From assembly GCA_013911715.1 (NCBI GenBank), contig JACEST010000013.1, positions 1-23,123 of the forward strand: 23,123 nt of DNA. Reading direction: 5' to 3'. Both the position numbers and the translations under genes were made by a program. The notes under the pieces were generated by a model. That model had not been told where the DNA came from, made no database searches, and saw only the letters and a program-made list of their open reading frames with translations. The stretch comes from Sphingopyxis sp. (GTDB taxonomy: Bacteria > Pseudomonadota > Alphaproteobacteria > Sphingomonadales > Sphingomonadaceae). Below are positions 1-7,002 of this stretch, one piece after another; the first letter of the stretch is position 1, and every line of letters begins with the position of its first letter.

Positions 1-39
1 CCACTGGACTCGCCCCGCCCCTTTGCCTATCGCGCCGCC

Positions 40-1599
40 ATGACAATCCAGCCTTCGGAAACCATCCTGATCGTCGATTTCGGGTCGCAAGTGACCCAGC
101 TGATCGCGCGCCGCGTGCGTGAAGCCGGGGTCTATAGCGAAATCGCGCCGTTCAACGCCGCCGAGGGTGCGTTTGCGCGGCTCGCGCCCAAGGGCATCAT
201 CCTGTCGGGCGGCCCCGCGTCGGTAACCGCCGACGGCAGCCCGCGCATCCCGCAGCCGATCCTTGATAGCGGCCTGCCCATTCTTGCCATCTGCTATGGA
301 CAGCAGGTGCTGTGCACGCAGCTTGGCGGAACGGTCGAGGGCGGGCATGCCGCCGAATTTGGCCGCGCCGACATTGAGATTCACAAGGTCAGCCCGCTGT
401 TCGAAGGCGTCTGGGCGGTTGGCGGCCAATATCCGGTGTGGATGAGCCACGGCGACCGAGTGACGACGGCACCCAAGGGTTTCGAGGTTATCGGCACCTC
501 ACCCAACGCCCCCTTTGCCATCTGTGTTGACGAGGCGCGGCGGCATTACACCACCATGTTCCACCCCGAAGTGGTGCACACCCCTGACGGCGGCAAGCTG
601 ATCGCCAATTTTGTCCATCGGATTTGCGGGCTGGGCGGCGATTGGACGATGGCCGAATTTCGCGCCACCAAGATTGCGGACATCCGCGCGCAGGTCGGGT
701 CGGGCCGGGTGATCTGCGGCCTGTCGGGCGGCGTAGACAGTTCGGTCGCGGCGATTTTGATCCATGAAGCCATCGGCGAACAACTGACCTGTGTGTTTGT
801 CGACCATGGCCTGTTGCGGCTGGGCGAGCGCGACCAGGTCGAGCGCCTGTTCCGCGACCATTATAATATTCCGCTGGTGGTGGTCGATGCCGAGGCGCGC
901 TTCACCGCAGGGCTGGCGGGCGTCACTGACCCCGAGAAGAAGCGCAAGTTTATCGGCACCGAATTCATCAATGTATTTGAAGAAGTGGCGCGGAAAATCG
1001 GCGGCGCCGATTATTTAGCGCAAGGCACGCTCTATCCCGACGTGATCGAAAGCGTGTCCTTCACCGGCGGGCCGAGCGTCACGATCAAAAGCCACCACAA
1101 TGTCGGCGGCCTGCCCGAACGCATGAATATGCAATTGGTCGAACCCTTACGCGAATTGTTCAAGGACGAGGTGCGCGCGCTGGGCCGCGAGCTGGGGTTG
1201 AACGAGGCGTTTGTCGGGCGCCACCCCTTCCCCGGCCCCGGCCTCGCGATCCGCATCCCGGGCGAAGTCACGAAAGAACGCTGCGACATCCTGCGGCTCG
1301 CCGACGCTGTCTATCTCGACGAAATCCGCAAGGCCGGGCTTTATGACGAAATCTGGCAGGCCTTTGCCGTGCTATTGCCTGTGCGGACGGTCGGGGTGAT
1401 GGGCGACGGGCGCACATATGACAATGTGCTGGCGCTGCGCGCCGTGACCAGCACCGACGGCATGACCGCCGACATTTATCCCTTCGACGCCGCGTTCCTC
1501 AGCCGCGTCGCGACGCGCATCATCAACGAGGTCAAGGGCATCAACCGCGTGGTCTATGACTATACGTCCAAACCGCCCGGAACAATCGAGTGGGAATGA
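40..1599 (+). CDS. guaA: GMP synthase (glutamine-hydrolysing)
   Basis: Cytosolic enzyme of purine biosynthesis that converts XMP, ATP and glutamine to GMP. The 519-residue protein has the usual full length for the family. The N-terminal class I glutamine amidotransferase domain shows the nucleophile motif ICYGQQ (around residue 84) and the HPEV motif of the catalytic His/Glu pair (around residue 175). The ATP-pyrophosphatase domain begins with the P-loop SGGVDSS (around residue 230). The C-terminal dimerisation domain ends in the canonical KPPGTIEWE. The ATG at 40 gives the expected N-terminus with the IVDFGSQ strand. The gene is intact although a mobile element sits directly behind it, as expected when integration recreates the 3' end. 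The 39 bases upstream are too short to assign. Identification is certain. Confidence 0.98.
   Translation: MTIQPSETILIVDFGSQVTQLIARRVREAGVYSEIAPFNAAEGAFARLAPKGIILSGGPASVTADGSPRIPQPILDSGLPILAICYGQQVLCTQLGGTVEGGHAAEFGRADIEIHKVSPLFEGVWAVGGQYPVWMSHGDRVTTAPKGFEVIGTSPNAPFAICVDEARRHYTTMFHPEVVHTPDGGKLIANFVHRICGLGGDWTMAEFRATKIADIRAQVGSGRVICGLSGGVDSSVAAILIHEAIGEQLTCVFVDHGLLRLGERDQVERLFRDHYNIPLVVVDAEARFTAGLAGVTDPEKKRKFIGTEFINVFEEVARKIGGADYLAQGTLYPDVIESVSFTGGPSVTIKSHHNVGGLPERMNMQLVEPLRELFKDEVRALGRELGLNEAFVGRHPFPGPGLAIRIPGEVTKERCDILRLADAVYLDEIRKAGLYDEIWQAFAVLLPVRTVGVMGDGRTYDNVLALRAVTSTDGMTADIYPFDAAFLSRVATRIINEVKGINRVVYDYTSKPPGTIEWE
1573..1599 (+). other. Probable attachment site (att core) in the 3' end of guaA
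   Basis: The last codons of guaA (encoding KPPGTIEWE and the stop) are a known target for a group of tyrosine integrases that insert genomic islands at guaA. A P4-type integrase gene begins about 290 bases downstream in the same orientation, the normal arrangement of such islands. The exact crossover cannot be set without the distal copy of the repeat, which is outside the window. The boundaries given are therefore inferred. Confidence 0.55.
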
Positions 1600-1604
1600 T
1601 TTTC

Positions 1605-1620
1605 ACCCCTCCAGAGGGGT
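1605..1620 (+). terminator. Short hairpin after guaA, possible terminator
   Basis: A perfect inverted repeat with 6-base arms (ACCCCT / AGGGGT) and a CCAG loop begins six bases after the guaA stop. No T-tract follows, so it is at best a weak intrinsic terminator or an RNA-stabilising stem. It could also belong to the recombination site next to the att core. Confidence 0.4.
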
Positions 1621-1724
1621 CCGAGAGTGCGAAATACTACGACGTAAAGCACTGAACTAAAACAACTTTCATTCACTGACATTCAGCCACAATCGGTGGG
1701 CAGCGTTCGAAATTCGCGGCCGCG

Positions 1725-1870
1725 CTGACGGTATCGCCTGCTCTTGCCACCCTCAAAATCCCTCGTTACCGTCAGGGTCACAACAGCCCCTGACGGTCAA
1801 TTTTTCTCGCTAACAATCGGAAAAGCCTGTGCTTTTTCGAGTTGGAGAGGTGCGTTTCGGGCTGACGGTC
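1725..1870 (+). repeat. Repeated CTGACGGT words upstream of the integrase
   Basis: The octamer CTGACGGT occurs in direct orientation at 1725-1732, 1790-1797 and 1862-1869, and inverted at 1768-1775. The last two direct copies share the longer CTGACGGTCAA. Four copies within 145 bases of non-coding DNA between the att region and an integrase gene fit arm-type binding sites for the integrase or its excisionase. That role is inferred. The third direct copy ends only 23 bases before the integrase ATG, so it could also serve in autoregulation. Confidence 0.55.
1768..1806 (+). terminator. Rho-independent terminator-like hairpin between guaA and int
   Basis: A perfect 10-base stem (ACCGTCAGGG / CCCTGACGGT) with a 10-base loop is followed by CAA and then five T residues (1801-1805). 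This has the form of an intrinsic terminator reading rightward, which would stop guaA read-through from entering the integrase gene. The arms are an inverted pair of the CTGACGGT repeat, so the element may also be a protein-binding site. Confidence 0.6.
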
Positions 1871-1876
1871 AAAATG

Positions 1877-1883
1877 AAAGGAG
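1877..1883 (+). promoter_or_regulatory. Ribosome binding site fixing the integrase start
   Basis: AAAGGAG lies nine bases before the ATG at 1893 but only three before the in-frame GTG at 1887. The ATG at 1893 is therefore the more likely start. Confidence 0.7.
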
Positions 1884-1892
1884 TATGTGGCC

Positions 1893-3149
1893 ATGCTGAC
1901 TGATGCAGCCCTTAAAAGCTTGAAACCCAAAGACAAACCCTACAAGGTAACCGATCGCGACGGCATGTATGTTCGGGTCGGGACAAACGGCACGATTTCA
2001 TTCCGTTACGACTATCGGATGCATGGACGGCGCGAAACAGTGACCTTTGGGAAATATTGCGCTTCCGGTCTCTCTCTGGCTCGCGCCAGGGAGAAGTGCA
2101 TAGATGCCAAGCGGATGGTCCAAGAAGGACTGTCCCCCGCCATCGAGAAGCAGCGGGACAAGCGCAGAATCAAAGAAGCAAAGAGCTTCGGCGAGTTCGG
2201 CGAGAAATGGCTGACCGCTGGACCGATGGCTGACAGTACGCGCGCCATGCGTCGCTCGATCTTCGAACGCGAATTGGTGCCGCACTGGCGCAACCGGCTG
2301 CTGACAGAGATAACGCCTGGCGACCTGCGTGCGCACTGCCTTGCTATCGTTGATCGAGGCGCACCAGCGACCGCGATCCATGTTCGTGACATCGTGAAAC
2401 AGATATACGGCTTTGCGATCCTGCACGGAGAAATGATTGCCAACCCGGCTGATGAGGTTGGCCCTTCGTCGATCGCAACCTTCGTCCCCAAGGACCGCTC
2501 GTTGTCGCCGTCTGAAATTCGGGTGCTGTTTCGGTGTATCGAGAAGGTAGCAACGCTGCCCACCATTAGGCTCGGCATGAAGTTCTATTTGCTGTCGATG
2601 GTTCGAAAGAGCGAGTTGCAGGACGCAGTGTGGGATGAAGTGGATTTTGAGAATGCCGTCTGGTCGATACCCAAGGAACGGATGAAACGATCCAAGCCGC
2701 ACAACGTCTATCTGTCGCTACAGATGCTCGACATCCTGATCGCGCTCAAGACATGCGCAGGAAATTCGCGATACCTCCTGCCATCACGCTACGACGCCGA
2801 TGCACCCATGTCGCGCGCCACATTTAACCGGGTGACGTACTCGGTCGTCGATCAAGCACGGAAGGACGGGCTGCCGCTTGAGCCTTTTACCGTTCACGAT
2901 CTGCGCCGCACAGGCTCGACGCTGCTCAACGAGCTCGGCTTCAACAGTGACTGGATTGAGAAGTGTCTGGCGCATGAAGATCGCCGGTCGTCCCGCGGCG
3001 TCTATAACAAGGCGGAGTATGAGATGCAGCGCCGCCACATGATGCAGGAATGGTCCAACACGGTGGATGCCTGGATCGCGGGCCAGAAATATGCGCCAGC
3101 GATTATCTTGCCCGCTGCGCCTATGCTGGAACTTGATCCGAGTCTTTAA
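1893..3149 (+). CDS. int: Tyrosine-type site-specific integrase (P4-like, guaA-targeting)
   Basis: Catalyses integration and, with an excisionase, excision of the element. The 418-residue protein starts with the DUF4102 arm-binding domain (LTDAALKSLKP, then the DGMYVRVGTNG and FGKY strands, residues 1-90). A core-binding domain follows (about 95-190), then the catalytic domain. Catalytic residues can be read directly: Arg238 in MVRKSEL, His335 and Arg338 in HDLRRTG, His361 in LAHEDRR, and the nucleophile Tyr371 in VYNKAEY. Length and layout are typical of P4/CP4-57 integrases. The reading frame is intact and all catalytic positions are present, so the enzyme is probably active. Its position behind guaA argues that this is the guaA-specific group. 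The 3' end overlaps the convergent alpA-like gene by 29 bases. Confidence 0.95.
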   Translation: MLTDAALKSLKPKDKPYKVTDRDGMYVRVGTNGTISFRYDYRMHGRRETVTFGKYCASGLSLARAREKCIDAKRMVQEGLSPAIEKQRDKRRIKEAKSFGEFGEKWLTAGPMADSTRAMRRSIFERELVPHWRNRLLTEITPGDLRAHCLAIVDRGAPATAIHVRDIVKQIYGFAILHGEMIANPADEVGPSSIATFVPKDRSLSPSEIRVLFRCIEKVATLPTIRLGMKFYLLSMVRKSELQDAVWDEVDFENAVWSIPKERMKRSKPHNVYLSLQMLDILIALKTCAGNSRYLLPSRYDADAPMSRATFNRVTYSVVDQARKDGLPLEPFTVHDLRRTGSTLLNELGFNSDWIEKCLAHEDRRSSRGVYNKAEYEMQRRHMMQEWSNTVDAWIAGQKYAPAIILPAAPMLELDPSL

Positions 3150-3399
3150 CCCGGCGGGTGCGGCGATGCCTTACATCGACTTGCTGGCCGCGCTCGATTG
3201 GTCGCGTCCGCCGGGAGGCCAGCCATTCCTCAACTTCGGACAAATCCCACACTACGCAGCGCGGCGAAAGCGCAAAACGGCGCGGGAACTCGCCGCGCTG
3301 TTCCATGCTGAAAATTGTGCTGTCCGCTAGCGGCACCATTTCTTTGAGCTGCTGTCTGCGAATGGTTCGTGAGTATGCCGTTCTTTCGCTACTAGCCAT
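3121..3399 (-). CDS. alpA: AlpA-family excisionase/regulator
   Basis: Small 92-residue DNA-binding protein. The core resembles AlpA / phage CP4-57 regulatory proteins: LKEMVPLADSTIFSMEQRGEFPRRF is a MerR-like winged helix, and VVWDLSEVEEWLASR is the characteristic closing helix. AlpA proteins regulate integrase genes or act as directionality factors for P4-type integrases, which matches the neighbour. I chose the ATG at 3399 over a longer upstream frame because an AAGG-type ribosome site lies about ten bases ahead and the family is short. About 25 residues follow the conserved core, and the coding tail overlaps the end of int by 29 bases in convergent orientation. Whether it acts as excisionase or transcription factor cannot be told from sequence. 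Confidence 0.8.
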   Translation of the reverse strand: MASSERTAYSRTIRRQQLKEMVPLADSTIFSMEQRGEFPRRFALSPRCVVWDLSEVEEWLASRRTRPIERGQQVDVRHRRTRRVKDSDQVPA

Positions 3400-3607
3400 G
3401 ACGTCGGACCTTCGTTTGTCGATTGTGCGTGATAGAAGCCGAAAGTCCTGTTCTTCGGAAGCCCGCACATTTCATCAGACAAGAGTGGCGTAGTATTGGC
3501 AGCTGTTTTGCTGTTCTGAAAATTATCAGAGGCAAAATCGATGGTAGCATTCGGTGCAGTCCCGGAGCCCTCACTTGGCTGCACGCACATTCGGAACAGG
3601 CCTAAAG
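3400..3607. other. Non-coding stretch upstream of the alpA-like gene
   Basis: About 200 bases between the alpA-like gene and the pirin remnant. Short open frames on both strands show no recognisable family, and no hairpin with a T-tract was seen. It should contain the promoter of the alpA-like gene. The GATAAT hexamer (minus strand, 3522-3527) is a possible -10 box, but I found no convincing -35 partner. Confidence 0.4.
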
Positions 3608-4205
3608 TCACCCGCTTGTATCAACCAAACTGATCTCGCTATGTGCAAGAGCGGTAGGTGAGATTGTTTCAATATCGGTAAACCTGGTACCATCGCGGGC
3701 AGCGGCAATGGTATTCCCTATCTTGAAAGCACCCGTCGCCGCGACAAGATGGAGGTGACGGTCATGCCACGTGGGGCAGGTAACACACTATTCCGCCCCG
3801 AGCATGACACCCGCAACCCGTACATCGGCGTGAATCGGCAGGGCATAATCATCTGAGACTCCGGATGCCAGGACGGTGAATCCACCTGAGCGATTCGCCT
3901 TTGGAAAAGCGCGCGTCCCGTCAGCTCGGGCGCATGGCCGGTGCGGTCAGGCATAATCCAGATCTGGAAGATTTCGTGGCTCGCCTGCTCCCAATTCTAT
4001 TCCCGATGTTCGATGCTCTCGCCCGCCTACATCACTTGGACGTCGCCAGCGATGGTGCGCCCCGCATTGCGCTGATTGTAGCGGTGAGCGATGGCACCCC
4101 TTCGTGACATAGGCGATGATCCCCAATTCGCGATCACCGTGCGGCGGAAAACCTGTCCCCCGCGCCGTTAGTGTCGTTGTTCCAGACGCTAGGGCTGTCC
4201 CAGGA
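3608..4205 (-). pseudogene. Pirin-family (bicupin) pseudogene
   Basis: No single open frame covers this region, but translating the minus strand across frames gives a pirin-like protein in the right order. First comes SVWNNDT, matching the family RVWNDDT. After a frame change comes GTGFPPHGDRELGIIAYVTKG, the first metal-site strand. After another change come AIAHRYNQRNAGRTIAGDVQVM and then EIFQIWIMPDRTGHAPEL, the signature inter-domain strand. A further change gives SGGFTVLASGVSDDYALPIHADVRV and a complete C-terminal cupin half ending at a TGA at 3608-3610. Three internal stops are all TAG, near 4035, 4003 and 3790. The expected metal-ligand pair HPH reads HGD. Intact pirin-like proteins of this type are about 230 residues. 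This is an inactivated relic and not a gene in use. The exact 5' end is uncertain. Confidence 0.8.
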
Positions 4206-4282
4206 CTTCGGAGAGTATCATTAGAAAATAAAGTCTGCGCCAACGCAGGTGCGTCGCAAAACGGCAGGATCCGAATATATGA

Positions 4283-4296
4283 AAATGAATTCATTT
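4283..4296. repeat. Perfect 14-bp palindrome upstream of the TetR gene
   Basis: AAATGAATTCATTT is a perfect AT-rich palindrome lying just before the putative -35 box. It may be a regulator-binding site or an AT-rich promoter upstream element. Function is inferred from position only. Confidence 0.45.
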
Positions 4297-4299
4297 CCA

Positions 4300-4333
4300 T
4301 TGACACTCGGAACGAGTGTGTCATCTCTGTGAC
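4300..4333 (+). promoter_or_regulatory. Putative promoter and operator of the cargo operon
   Basis: A consensus-like -35 hexamer TTGACA at 4300-4305 is followed, after 17 bases, by a weak -10 (ATCTCT, 4323-4328). Directly inside the spacer is a perfect inverted repeat, ACACTCG-GAA-CGAGTGT (4303-4319), of the size and position expected for a TetR-type operator. Binding there would occlude the promoter and give autoregulation of the first gene and the genes behind it. With this assignment transcription would begin at or very near the ATG at 4334, which has no clear Shine-Dalgarno sequence. That raises the possibility of a leaderless message. Confidence 0.5.
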
Positions 4334-4981
4334 ATGACAAAAAGCACGACGTTGATTCGCAGCACGGAAGAGGTGTCGCTCACCAAGGGCGAGAGGACGA
4401 GGCGACGTTTGATGGACGCGACGCTAGAGCTTCTCAGCGACGTGGGTTTTCACGATCTCAAAACCACCGAAATTGCACGCCACGCCGGCGTCGCAGCTGG
4501 TGTGTTTTACACCTATTTTGCCGACAAGAATGAGATCGTTCTTGCCCTGATGGCCGAGATGATCGCGCGGAATACCGATATCGTTTTGAGCGCGCCGCAC
4601 GAAGATGATCATTTCAAGGCCGTGCTCAGCGCCAACCGAGCCTATGTCGCCCTGTTTGCTGCAGGTAGAGGTCTGAACCGCGCAATCGGCCAGATTGTCG
4701 ATACACTTCCTGAAGCCCGGACGGCTTGGCAAAAGGCCAATGCCGAGATCGCTCAGCGTATTGCGCACCGCATGGAACGTCGGATGGGTCCTGGGCCGCA
4801 TGACGTCGATCCGTTCTTCAGCGCGCTCGCTTTGCAAGCGATGCTCGATTCCATTTTGCTGCAAACCTACGCCTATCGCGACCCAGCTTTGGCCGACTTT
4901 GCCAGCGACCCCGAAGCGTTGGCGATGCAGCTTTCTATCCTCTGGTATCGCGCGGTTTACGGCGCTTCTCCGAAAGTCTGA
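4334..4981 (+). CDS. TetR/AcrR-family transcriptional regulator
   Basis: A 215-residue protein with the TetR N-terminal helix-turn-helix: TRRRLMDATLELLSDVGF (residues 22-39) is helix 1, and TTEIARHAGVAAGVFYTYFADK (about 44-65) carries the recognition helix and the conserved YxYF turn. The C-terminal two-thirds is the variable ligand-binding domain, with no close assignment. TetR proteins are usually repressors released by a small ligand, often the substrate or a CoA thioester of the pathway they control. It is the first gene of a co-directional array. The stop is two bases before the next start, so it is co-transcribed with the pathway it probably controls. An in-frame GTG at 4316 would add six residues but lies inside the inverted-repeat operator, so the ATG at 4334 is preferred. 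Confidence 0.9.
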   Translation: MTKSTTLIRSTEEVSLTKGERTRRRLMDATLELLSDVGFHDLKTTEIARHAGVAAGVFYTYFADKNEIVLALMAEMIARNTDIVLSAPHEDDHFKAVLSANRAYVALFAAGRGLNRAIGQIVDTLPEARTAWQKANAEIAQRIAHRMERRMGPGPHDVDPFFSALALQAMLDSILLQTYAYRDPALADFASDPEALAMQLSILWYRAVYGASPKV

Positions 4982-4983
4982 AT

Positions 4984-5478
4984 ATGAAGAGCAATGATCT
5001 CTCGGCTGCGTTAGCCGAACTCAATATGACAGTAAGTGAAAAATTGGGTGTGTCGCCATGGATAATGATTGAGCAAAAAGACATTGACGATTTCGGCCGG
5101 GTTACGCGTGATTGGGACCCAATGCATGTCGATCCAGAGTGGTGCCGCGAGAAAGGGCCATTCCCGTCCACCGTCGCTTTCGGCTTTCTGACCATGTCAT
5201 TCATCACCCATATGAGCCATGAGGCGCGACCTTGGCCCGAGGGCATTTATGCGCTCAATTATGGGTTTGACCGCCTCCGCTTCATCTCGCCGGTGCCGGT
5301 TGGCAGTCGGATCAGGGGGCATTTCACGCTGACGTCTGCCGAGGCGCGGCCCGATGGCGGCATCAAAACCGTGACCGATGTGTCGATAGAGATTGAAGGG
5401 CAGGACAAACCCGCGCTGACGGGCCAATGGCTTGGCGTCTTCTATCCGCCTTCGGCGCAAACCAAGCTGGTGGCCTGA
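4984..5478 (+). CDS. MaoC/NodN-like (R)-specific enoyl-CoA hydratase family protein
   Basis: A 164-residue single hot-dog domain protein. The sequence DFGRVTRDWDPMHVDPE (from about residue 36) carries the hydratase-2 type Asp43 and His48 with the family spacing, followed by the FPSTVAFGFLTMSFI helix (from about 60) typical of NodN/MaoC dehydratases. These enzymes hydrate enoyl-CoA thioesters or dehydrate 3-hydroxyacyl-CoA in the cytosol. The consensus Gly before the catalytic Asp is Arg here, which may reflect the NodN-like subgroup. It lies between the TetR gene (two-base gap) and the CoA ligase (three-base gap), so it probably works on the thioester made by that ligase. Substrate is unknown. 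Confidence 0.85.
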   Translation: MKSNDLSAALAELNMTVSEKLGVSPWIMIEQKDIDDFGRVTRDWDPMHVDPEWCREKGPFPSTVAFGFLTMSFITHMSHEARPWPEGIYALNYGFDRLRFISPVPVGSRIRGHFTLTSAEARPDGGIKTVTDVSIEIEGQDKPALTGQWLGVFYPPSAQTKLVA

Positions 5479-5481
5479 TCG

Positions 5482-7002
5482 ATGGTGCCACCACCCCGCA
5501 TTGTTGATCAGATTTTCGCTATCGCTGAACGCGATGCGGCGCGGGAACTTATTGTAAGTGGTGCCGACCGGGTAACTTATGGCCTCGCGGCTCAAAGCAT
5601 CCGGGATATTGCGAAATCACTTTCGTCATCAGGGCTGAAGCCTGGCGCGCGCGTCGCTTATATGGGGGTGCCTGCACCCGGCTTTCTGCTCAGTATGGCA
5701 GCAACCCATGTGGCGGACGGCGTCTGGATGGGTCTTAACCCCAGATATACCGCCGCAGAGCTTGCCCATGTCATCTCGGATGCGGAGCCCAGTCTGATCG
5801 TTGTGGAACGTGAAGCCGATCCGCAGGCGCTCAACAAAATCGAAGAAGCGGTGGCGATTGCCGGTTCTCATGCAATTATTCAGACGGTGGATCATTGGCG
5901 TGAACTGACGTCCATCACCGCGCCGCTTTCCGACACAGCAACAGCGCCTCCAGAAGGCACGGCGCTGATTGTCTATACCTCGGGCACCACCGGCGCACCG
6001 AAGGGGGCATGCCTTTCGCATATAGGCATGGTTGAGGCGGCACGGCTCTATGCGGAGCGTTATCGTCATCCAGAATTGCGGTCGCTGCTGAATCTGCCGA
6101 TCAATCATGTTGGCGCATTGATCGATCTCACGTCCGCTGCGATTGCGATGGAAGGTACGCTGGTCGCCATGCCGAGCTTCGATCCTGCTACTATTCCGGC
6201 AGTCCTGGCCGCGGAGAGAATTTCAATTCTGGGACAAGTGCCAACGATGCATTTGATGATCGAAGCGGCAACGGGATATGATCCGACTGCCCTATCCCAT
6301 CTCAAGCATCTGGTCTGGTCAGGCGCATCGATGCCGCGCGCCTTTATCGAGCGCTATCATAATAAGGGCGTCGAGCTGTCGACATGTTACGGCCAAACGG
6401 AGTGCACAGGATCGGTTACGTTCTCCCCACCTGATGCAACTATTGACATGCTGGCCGATGGCGTCGGCATGCCAGCCCAGCCAGGGTTAATCAGAATTGT
6501 AAGTATCGACGGCAGGCTTGTCGAAGATGGCGAGGCGGGGGAAATTCTGGTTCGCGGCGCGTCATTGATGAAAGGGTATTTCAACCGGCCAGAGGCCACC
6601 GCCGCCGCTTTGATTGATGGCTGGTTGCACACAGGCGATCTTGGGTTGATTGGCAAAGCCGGGGACGTGCGCCTCGTTGGCCGACTGAAGGAAATGTACA
6701 AGTCGGGCGGATATAACGTCTATCCGCGCGAGATTGAGGTGGCACTAGAAGAGCATCCCGCGATTGAGGCGGCAGCGGTCATTGCCATGCCCGACCCGCG
6801 ATGGGATGAAGTGGGTTGGGCCTTTTTGATGGCGTCTTCGGACGTCTCTGAAGCCGACCTTGCTGCATACGCTCGTGCAAGACTGGCCAATTACAAAATG
6901 CCCAAACGGATGATCATTCGTTCCGAGCTTCCTCTGCTGCCCATCGGAAAAATCGACAAGCGCAAGCTGAAGGAAGCAGCATCCGCCGGTGCCTATGACT
7001 GA
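5482..7002 (+). CDS. Class I adenylate-forming acyl-CoA synthetase
   Basis: A 506-residue AMP-binding enzyme that activates a carboxylic acid through an acyl-adenylate and transfers it to CoA. All core motifs are present: YTSGTTGAPKG (about 164-174, phosphate loop), CYGQTECTG (about 301), HTGDLG (about 382), the hinge region VGRLKEMYKSGGYNVYPREIE (about 400-420), and the C-terminal PIGKIDK with the adenylation lysine (about 487). The GYNVYPREIE form is typical of fatty-acyl and aryl-acid CoA ligases and not of peptide synthetases. The start follows the maoC-like stop by three bases. It is probably the entry point of the cargo pathway into CoA-bound intermediates. Acid specificity cannot be read from the sequence. 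Confidence 0.92.
   Translation: MVPPPRIVDQIFAIAERDAARELIVSGADRVTYGLAAQSIRDIAKSLSSSGLKPGARVAYMGVPAPGFLLSMAATHVADGVWMGLNPRYTAAELAHVISDAEPSLIVVEREADPQALNKIEEAVAIAGSHAIIQTVDHWRELTSITAPLSDTATAPPEGTALIVYTSGTTGAPKGACLSHIGMVEAARLYAERYRHPELRSLLNLPINHVGALIDLTSAAIAMEGTLVAMPSFDPATIPAVLAAERISILGQVPTMHLMIEAATGYDPTALSHLKHLVWSGASMPRAFIERYHNKGVELSTCYGQTECTGSVTFSPPDATIDMLADGVGMPAQPGLIRIVSIDGRLVEDGEAGEILVRGASLMKGYFNRPEATAAALIDGWLHTGDLGLIGKAGDVRLVGRLKEMYKSGGYNVYPREIEVALEEHPAIEAAAVIAMPDPRWDEVGWAFLMASSDVSEADLAAYARARLANYKMPKRMIIRSELPLLPIGKIDKRKLKEAASAGAYD

Noticed and set aside
3158..3605. Open frames on the plus strand opposite the alpA-like gene and upstream of it.
   Set aside because: No recognisable domains, unusual composition, and they overlap the better supported minus-strand alpA-like gene.
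3659..3857. Plus-strand frame containing MEVTVMPRGAGN that resembles class I fumarase/tartrate dehydratase motifs.
   Set aside because: The similarity is one short string. The minus strand of the same bases gives ordered pirin segments over 500 bases, which explains the region better.
3718..3954. Minus-strand open frame beginning MPDRTGHAPEL as a small independent gene.
   Set aside because: Its first residues are the middle of a pirin domain and it then leaves the family frame. It is a piece of the pseudogene.
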